Positions 58,320-64,000 of a stretch of DNA of 64,000 nucleotides are shown in pieces. The stretch lies in contig MU129093.1 in the NCBI GenBank assembly GCA_014904985.1, forward strand, positions 58,641 to 122,640, written 5' to 3'. The notes under the pieces are model-generated. The model was given only the letters and a program-made list of their open reading frames with translations. It had not been told where the DNA came from and did no database searches. Within the stretch, counting starts at the first letter, position 1. Each line of letters begins with the position of its first letter. Position numbers and translations under genes: made by a program. The DNA is from Hydnum rufescens UP504. Its lineage: Eukaryota; Basidiomycota; Agaricomycetes; Cantharellales; Hydnaceae.

Positions 58320-58655
58320 AATGGTACCAAACACAAGTCGAATGGACCAGAAATGCACTCTCCAGACCAATATTACTGTCAAAATCCGGGATTTTCAGTA
58401 AAAAATGAATTTCTCCATCAGTTCGCATCCAATCCTCTCGGAACAACCACGCCTGGAAAGATATAAAAAATTCGCATCCAACGGTACTGAGCACGCAAAG
58501 AACAAATCAAAACTGAACTCTACAGAACAATATTACTGTCAGAATCAACACCCATCAGTAAAAAACGAATTTCTCGTCAGTTTACACCGGATCTGCTCGG
58601 AACCACCGCGCCCAGAAAGCTGTTAAAAATCCGCATCGAATGATACCAAGAACAT
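58320..58655. repeat. Degenerate ~130-bp tandem repeat units
   Basis: Two clear diverged units (about 58345-58495 and 58495-58650) share, in order, caatattactgtca, cagtaaaaaa(t/c)gaatttctc, cgcc(t/c)(g/a)gaaag and a closing cgcatc(c/g)aa(c/t)ggta-type end. The outer part of the right TIR (58240-58330) resembles a third, more diverged unit. Confidence 0.6.
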
Positions 58656-58879
58656 TTATTACGGATGTAAACTGTTGTTTCTGCATCAAATCCCATCCCA
58701 TGCACTTGTCCCCATTATCAACCAGCAACAAAAACATCTTAACCACTGGACTACAAACAAATTAATCTCCAAGAACTCGGAAATATCCTTTGATTTCATC
58801 TCCCATTGCCACAAATAACTTCTAGAACCTCACAGATAAGAAAGATAACACTCCCTTGACTACCCTTTTGTTCTGTTTA

Positions 58880-59112
58880 TGAATGACTCACCCTCCTTGC
58901 AACCACTTTATGAAAGATAACACCTTAGCAACCCTTTTGTTCTGTTTATGAATGACTCACCTATCTTGCAACCACTTTATGAATGACTCACCTATCATGC
59001 AACCACTTTATGAATGACTCACCCTCCTTGACAACCCTATTGTTCTCACATATGACTCACCTAGGAGTGAGTCATATTCTTTAAACACAGCCACCTTCAG
59101 AAAGGTATAAAA
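58880..59112 (+). promoter_or_regulatory. Cluster of six TGA(C/G)TCA sites followed by a TATA box
   Basis: TGACTCA occurs at 58884, 58953, 58984, 59015 and 59053, and TGAGTCA at 59068; the last two form an inverted pair. Several sit in a 31-bp tandem unit (tgaatgactcacctatcttgcaaccacttta-like). A TATAAAA at 59106 lies 32 bp after the last site. TGA(C/G)TCA is the Gcn4/AP-1 bZIP consensus. The arrangement looks like an element promoter, perhaps of an LTR; transcription is not shown. Confidence 0.55.
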
Positions 59113-59784
59113 GCTGGTAGATTTTCCTGTATCCCCCATCATCTTCTCACTACTGGAATATACTACTGTCTACAAATCTGCTTGCATCTTAAGAGAGTAC
59201 TGATCTAAAGCCATCTGGAGCTAAGTCATATACAAGGTTGTTAAGACTAAGTCACTGGAAGCCCTCTACGCGAAATACTGAGCCAAGGATAGTTGCAGGA
59301 CCTAAGGTTAGAGTTGCTGGACATCCAAGGAAAGGTGAGTAAAAACAAAGTTAAGTCAGAAGAAGAAAGAAACACATTGACATACTAAATCAAGCTTAAA
59401 CTAGTCTAGAGTCCTCTTTAGAATCTGCATTTTGACCAGGAGGACACAAATAGGTACCTACAAATAGCAGTAAACAGTTCAATACAACACGTATAAGCCT
59501 TTCACAAGCATCCCACGATATATCATTGACTATAGCTAGTCCATACCACAATCTTATCCTCCACTGAATACCATACCTAACTTGTTAGAGAGTGATCAAC
59601 CATCAGAGCGAACCAGCCCATTGAATAAAAACAGAAATACAGTCTCCCATCTACACACTGGCTGAACCAGAGTTTGATTTGACAGTCATCGGAGCTCCCA
59701 ATCCTTCTTCTATACCGGAGTTGACTGGAGTAATGGGAAAACCCTGACAATATGGCAACCAGGGTCGCAGGTGGCAAAGTAGGA
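59113..59784. other. Possible transcribed leader after the TATA box; no gene
   Basis: No long ORF on the plus strand. Minus-strand frames are shadows. A leader or non-coding transcript from the upstream promoter-like cluster is possible but unsupported beyond position. Confidence 0.3.
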
Positions 59785-60720
59785 CACCACACCCCAGCAG
59801 TGCTGGGGTGTGGTGATAAGAAAGTATTCTCATTCATGCGAAAGGGGCAGCTTTCAGCTGCCCTTTTTGTGTTGCCATAATTTATTTTACTAATAATCTG
59901 AATCATTTTCACTCTAGAATGATCCCTGTCCCCCACGCGCCCCCCTCTCCCCTCATAAATGCCAGCGATCAGTCGTCTGCAGTGTGGGGATGATGTTCCC
60001 GTCATCCTTGCAGACGATTATGAGTCTTGCGACCCTGTACAACTGAAGACCAAGACCCCAGGCAGCAAAGCAAGACACCACACCCCAGCATTGCTGGGGT
60101 GTGATGACAAGGTGAGTGTAGCATGATCCTTTGCGTGAAATGGGCAGCTTCAAGCTCCCCATCTCCACTTCTCTCAACTTTTTTATGAACAATGAGAAAT
60201 ATCTTTATGATAGGCATGACCGCTGGGACCCGCAACCCCCCACCATTGTCATCATCATCAACATTGCGGGTCCTATGACCCCAAACCATCAAAGAATCCA
60301 AAGAAGGAAACCACTGGGGCCTGAAGCAGTGTACCACACCCCAGCACTGCTGGGGGGTGGTGACCAGGTAAGTATTGTCAATCTATGCTATCTTGTGGGA
60401 AATGGGTGGCTTTAAGCTGCCCATTTTGCACTGTTTTGATTTTTTTTTGCTGAAAATAAGACCATTCATTAGACGTATTATTGCTCCCCCCCCCCCTCCC
60501 CTGCATGCATCCCCAGCTCGAACCCCAATGATGGTGATGACACCGTTGTCATCACCATCAATCCTTGCAAGGCTTATGACTCCAATCCACTGAAGAAGCC
60601 AAAGAAGCAAACCATCAGCGCAAGAAGCTGAGTACCACACCCCAGCAATGCTGGGTGTGGTGACAAAGTATATATTACTTCTGGCATGCAAAATGGGCAG
60701 CTTTGAGCTGCCCTTTCTGC
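59785..60720. repeat. Four-unit satellite with two hairpins per unit
   Basis: Four diverged units, with hairpin centres at 59800, 60091, 60347 and 60648 (spacing 291, 256, 301). Each has the near-palindrome accacaccccagca-N-tgctggggtgtggt; the first is perfect (15-bp stem, 1-nt loop, 59785-59815). Each is followed 45-55 nt later by a second hairpin, gggcagctttcagctgccc-like (about 59846, 60148, 60404 and 60697; degraded in unit 2). A third shared stretch resembles atttatt...ctaataat. No ORF is shared. Confidence 0.85.
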
Positions 60721-61497
60721 GCTACTTTAATCTATTACTAATAATACGAAATATTTCCAATATAGGCTGCATTGTTATCACTAGAGCCCCACCCTGTGTT
60801 GACTGATGAGATTTCCTACAGCTCTTCTGACAGCCAGAGCCCCCACTGCCAGTGCGAAACAAGTGCAGGAATAAAATGGTGAATAACAGAGTAACTACAG
60901 TGCCCAGGCACACGAAATCTCGTGTGTGTGGGCTCCTAGGTATTCTCTTCCCTCTTTGCTGTTCACATTGTATTTCTGGTGCCTGTGGAGGCCAGACGCA
61001 CACGAGATTTTTCCTGTACATTCAGGTTTAAATTTTCACTTTTGTAGTTAACTACTGGTATAGTTGTGTAGCTATAAATGTCTTGTGAATGACTGTCCAG
61101 ACTGCTAATAAAAAAAAGCTCTGTAGCTGGCTGGGGAGCACAAGGAAGAGCATGCAAAATGAGGCACATGATCTCCAAATAAGGAAAATCATGCAACTTT
61201 TGAATGACAGCCGACAATGAATGGACAGCCCCGATGGGCTGATTCTTGGCATACGATGATCATTTGGGGCCGTCTGCTGCCCTGCACAGAGACTGCGCTG
61301 CCAGAGAGGGCGGGCACTGCTGGATAGCGCAGAGATTTTTGGACATAGCAGATTCAAATCAATTATTTGAATGGGTAGTGACCAACGTGGTAACCCACAG
61401 CCCGCAGAGAGCCAAGTCTCCCCGCCAGTATTTCCAAATATAGTGGCCAATAGAAATCCTTTGGGGGATATGGAGAAGTTCCAGGATTAAAATGTGT
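60721..61497. other. No gene recognised
   Basis: Only short minus-strand ORFs without motifs. A repeat of cacgagatt and its inverse (60910 and 60999) is the only structure noted. Confidence 0.35.
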
Positions 61498-61585
61498 ACA
61501 GGGTGAGCTAACCTAGTTGGCAAAGCAACTACAGGTGCTCATGTAATGATAGGTTGCAGGTTCAAATCCTGTGGCATACACAATT
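61498..61585 (+). ncRNA. tRNA-like pol III element, probable SINE head or tRNA relic
   Basis: The A-box-like gagctaacctagttggc (about 61504-61520) and B-box-like ggttcaaatcc (about 61559-61569), flanked by the T-stem cagg...cctg, are at tRNA-like spacing. The 3' end gtggcatacac resembles an acceptor side. The anticodon stem and 5' acceptor strand do not pair well, so it is unlikely to be a working tRNA gene. A tRNA-derived SINE fits the surrounding repeat island. Confidence 0.45.
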
Positions 61586-61638
61586 GTGGACTTGATTTTT
61601 GAACTCTTTCGGATATCTTGGACCAATTGTTACCAGGC

Positions 61639-62361
61639 TTACTGGGGGTGGTATGAGACTGCATTTATATATGACTTAAGTGTGGTATCATACCATTCTT
61701 GATATATCACCCCTACAGCATGTGGTGAGTGCGCATCCTCGAACATTGCGTGTTGCGGAGTTGGCTGCGTGATGTTGCTAGGTGGTGCGTATGTGACTGA
61801 ATTGCCTTGTGGTGTGTCATCAAGGTTTTGAGGTGGCAACTTGTTGTTTTCCTCGGGGTAGGTTTGGGGCTCAAAGTGGGGGCTTCGAGTGAGGGTGTGC
61901 AGTGCGAATTGCAAGTTGTGCACTGCAGGCGAGACTACTTGTCTCAGTTGCGTATTTGCATTGAGGGTGGGCAACCACAAATTGCGGTGCACGACTTCAT
62001 TGCGCAGTTCTTGGTTTTCGTCCGCGAGTTCTTCGAGGCAAGTGTTCATCTGGGCATTGGTGCACACCATTTCCACTTGTATCTGTGTGCTGCATGCTAG
62101 GTCTGCTTGCATTTGTTGCAGCATGTGCAGGAGCATTGTCTCGGTGCTCGAAGTTGACGTGGCGCTGGGAGGGTTTCCCATGTGCGGACCTTGTGTCAAG
62201 TTGGGTGGTGTTTGTATTGTGGGATACGTCATCCGAGGGGTGATTGGTGCCTCGAGGATGATTGGAGAAGAGAGGGTGGAAGTGGTTTTGACAGTGGCTG
62301 TGTCATCGTGATAGTCATCAGCAACTGGTTGTGGGTGTGGGTTCTGTCGAGTGGAGGGCAT
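61639..62361 (-). CDS. Gag-like ORF with coiled coil, retroelement remnant
   Basis: An intact 240-codon frame. The Pro/Thr-rich N-terminus (MPSTRQNPHPQPVADDYHDD) leads to a probable coiled coil around LLHMLQQMQADLACS and CLEELADENQELRNEVVHRN, then a polar C-terminus. The design resembles the N-terminal part of the gag fragment at 57236-57643, though the sequence is not the same. There is no zinc knuckle or pol nearby. It is probably the 5' end of a gypsy-type or LARD element. Confidence 0.5.
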   Translation of the reverse strand: MPSTRQNPHPQPVADDYHDDTATVKTTSTLSSPIILEAPITPRMTYPTIQTPPNLTQGPHMGNPPSATSTSSTETMLLHMLQQMQADLACSTQIQVEMVCTNAQMNTCLEELADENQELRNEVVHRNLWLPTLNANTQLRQVVSPAVHNLQFALHTLTRSPHFEPQTYPEENNKLPPQNLDDTPQGNSVTYAPPSNITQPTPQHAMFEDAHSPHAVGVIYQEWYDTTLKSYINAVSYHPQ

Positions 62362-62868
62362 ATTGAGTCTTTCAAGGAAGTCAGTTATTTAGATCAAGAA
62401 TACTGTTAAGGGTTGTACTCGAGGTGAAAGATGCAATGATGTAATCGAGTCGAATACAAGGAAATGCCCTTAAGGCAATTGATGAGGGAGTCACGAAGTG
62501 GGGATTACGTAAGTCATGAGAGATGAGTACATACAAGGAAGACTGGCTTCTTGAGACTTAATATGCGAAGGTTTTAAGATGAGAGTCATGAGCGATAACT
62601 GAGATCACAAAAGGGGAATTCAATCGGTTGACAATATATTCTCAATCTTCTAAAGAGTGAGTGTACATCAAGTAACTATACTATTAGAGATCAAAAGGGT
62701 TTATGGATAAAGGGGTGTTGAATAAAGGAAGGATGTATATAATAGGAAATGCTGAAAGAGGAAGGCACAATGGCAGCAAGGGGAAGGGTCATGTGATGGC
62801 ATGATTGGCTTGGTTATTCATACATAAGTGAGGTTATGAGTATGACTCATAACACTGCACAGCATCAC
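62362..62868. other. Non-coding flank of the gag-like ORF
   Basis: Upstream of the gag-like ORF. Contains one TGACTCA (near 62841) but no ORF. It may be an LTR or leader. Confidence 0.3.
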
Positions 62869-63782
62869 TCAGCTCTGCTCGTAGGTGAGAACTTTGCAAC
62901 AAGTCCTCATTTCCCTTGGCTGTATGGATGTTGGCAGGCTATGGTCTACAGATGAATTCTGGGCTACAGTTGGAACTAGTAGTCCAGATCCCTTTAGTAC
63001 ATTGTTGTAAGGTTTCCCTGTTCCAGCTGTCAAGGCATTGGGCCCTTTGCTGATAACCTTATTGTCTTGGGAAGCCAACCCTGGGTCTCTTCGAGTCCTA
63101 TCTGATGCAATCTGGACATCCGAATGGTCTGGGCTCAGTTGGAGCGTTTCCAGGCTCCGTTCTGTCTGTGTTTGCGACCTTCTAGGGCCCTGTCAAGATC
63201 ATCAATCTTATTCAGATCAGCATGTTTGAAGCTTTCCATGTGAGAACAAGACTGTCTAGCTATATTCATATGACCTGGAATTTGGGGCATGCCCAGTGAA
63301 TCCTGAACATGGCCATGAGACAGCTTCATCTGGGTTGTCATGAAAGCCAACATGCAGTTGAAGGCTCCACCACTTTGAAGCTCATGGGTTTCCACACACT
63401 GGCAACTCAGATGAGTCCTGACACTTGTATGGACATCATCAGGTTTGACTTCATGTTTAGTTTCAGACTGGACTTGCTGTATGGATTCTGGCTTCAGGCT
63501 GTGATTATTATGAGATGTGGGTTCCCTTTGCGAACTCATCTGGGATTCTTCCAGAGGGACTCATAGGGGGTCTATCTGCCAATTACTAGGGCCCCTGATT
63601 CTGATGGACTGGCTTGAGTAGAAGGCTAATATATTTGAGGCATTCCTTAAACATTGTTGCGCCTGTTGGATTGTGTGCTGGAGTCGGCCCAAGGAGTGTG
63701 ACCCAGCTAGCAGGTCAGAATGCTCAAGGTCATCCAGACCAATCTTATACTTGGTGCATGATGTAACCCCACAAAATAACAC
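62869..63782 (-). pseudogene. Broken ORFs of a repeat-borne protein, family unknown
   Basis: Three minus-strand frames in succession (63782-63561, 63539-63135, 63078-62869) look like parts of one protein broken by stops and shifts. They contain KIGLDDLEHSDLLAGSHSLG, HADLNKIDDLDRALEGRKHR and GKPYNNVLKGSGLLVPTVAQ. No retroelement or transposase motif is recognised. The position between repeats supports a mobile-element origin. Confidence 0.35.
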
Positions 63783-63810
63783 AGTTTCCCATACTACTTC
63801 CTGCAGTATA

Positions 63811-64000
63811 TGTCAGGATCAAATTGACATTTGCTTCCGCCTAAGGACTTACCCATCAGAGTATCATTCTTCATTGACTCTATCATATGGCGCCTACTTC
63901 CTCAAATGCTCTTGTCTCCTCTCTCCCTCCATTCACTACGGGGGTTATTGTCATCCTTGCCATTATTGGCATTTCTCTTATTATTATTGCCCTTGTTCTA
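63811..64000 (+). repeat. Direct repeat, copy 2 (cut by window end), with start of the one-TM ORF
   Basis: Begins tgtcaggatcaaattgac like copy 1 at 56148, 7,663 bp apart. The one-TM ORF starts at 63887 and its TM segment is preserved; the codon equivalent to Lys18 of copy 1 is Thr. It continues outside the window. Confidence 0.8.

Noticed and set aside
59577..60691. Several minus- and plus-strand ORFs of 70-140 codons
   Set aside because: They run through the satellite units and owe their similarity to the DNA repeat; none is kept in all four units.
59785..60720. Regularly spaced palindromic repeats resembling a CRISPR array
   Set aside because: Spacing of 256-301 bp is far too long and variable, units are related throughout rather than separated by unique spacers, there are no cas genes, and the genome is eukaryotic.

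Overview
The window is nuclear DNA of a filamentous basidiomycete, most likely an Agaricomycete. Genes carry many short introns (about 45-110 bp, GT...AG) and some very small exons. Several families have mainly basidiomycete or fungal character: a PalI/SUR7 membrane protein, a DUF3684 GHKL-ATPase giant, a divergent Hsp70-like ATPase, a HDSQG-type P-loop GTPase and a caleosin. I cannot name the species. Exon borders were worked out by eye from splice signals and family motifs. They are firm for EF-2, the APH protein, ISA1 and PalI and approximate elsewhere.

Layout, 1-50.1 kb (gene-dense): lipoyl(octanoyl)transferase (partial); an APH/ACAD10-type kinase-fold protein (minus) with an apparent one-base frameshift; a WW-domain protein followed by an unresolved stretch; elongation factor 2 (11 exons, 842 aa); an Asp-rich protein of unknown function (minus); a 2-kb stretch with no recognisable gene; a caleosin (minus); a 53-nt perfect palindrome; a PalI/SUR7 protein (minus); a decayed adenylosuccinate synthetase fragment; a disrupted Hsp70-like gene; an unknown Ser/Pro-rich protein (minus); a 6.8-kb DUF3684/GHKL gene (minus) divergent from mitochondrial ISA1; a RanBPM/Gid1-like SPRY-LisH-CTLH protein (minus); a secreted protein (minus); a possible SAP30-like protein (minus); an unknown Ser-rich protein; chorismate synthase ARO2 (minus); an arrestin-fold protein; and a P-loop GTPase (minus).

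Layout, 50.1-64 kb (repeat island): a 753-bp foldback palindrome 50 bp from the GTPase start; a gag fragment and a long degenerate Ty1/copia element, both minus, with mutated integrase and RT catalytic positions; a repeat carrying a small one-TM ORF, present twice 7,663 bp apart; a 1,574-bp element with 198-bp terminal inverted repeats enclosing a gypsy-type gag fragment; degenerate ~130-bp tandem repeats; a cluster of six TGA(C/G)TCA sites before a TATA box; a four-unit satellite whose units each carry a palindromic and a second hairpin; a tRNA-like pol III A/B-box element; and further gag-like fragments.

The genes do not form one pathway. Housekeeping links are translation (EF-2), mitochondrial cofactor assembly (lipoylation and ISA1; most lipoylated enzymes depend on Fe-S-dependent lipoyl synthase) and the shikimate pathway (ARO2). 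The most unusual part is the repeat island, where inverted-repeat structures of several sizes lie together and could produce hairpin RNA.
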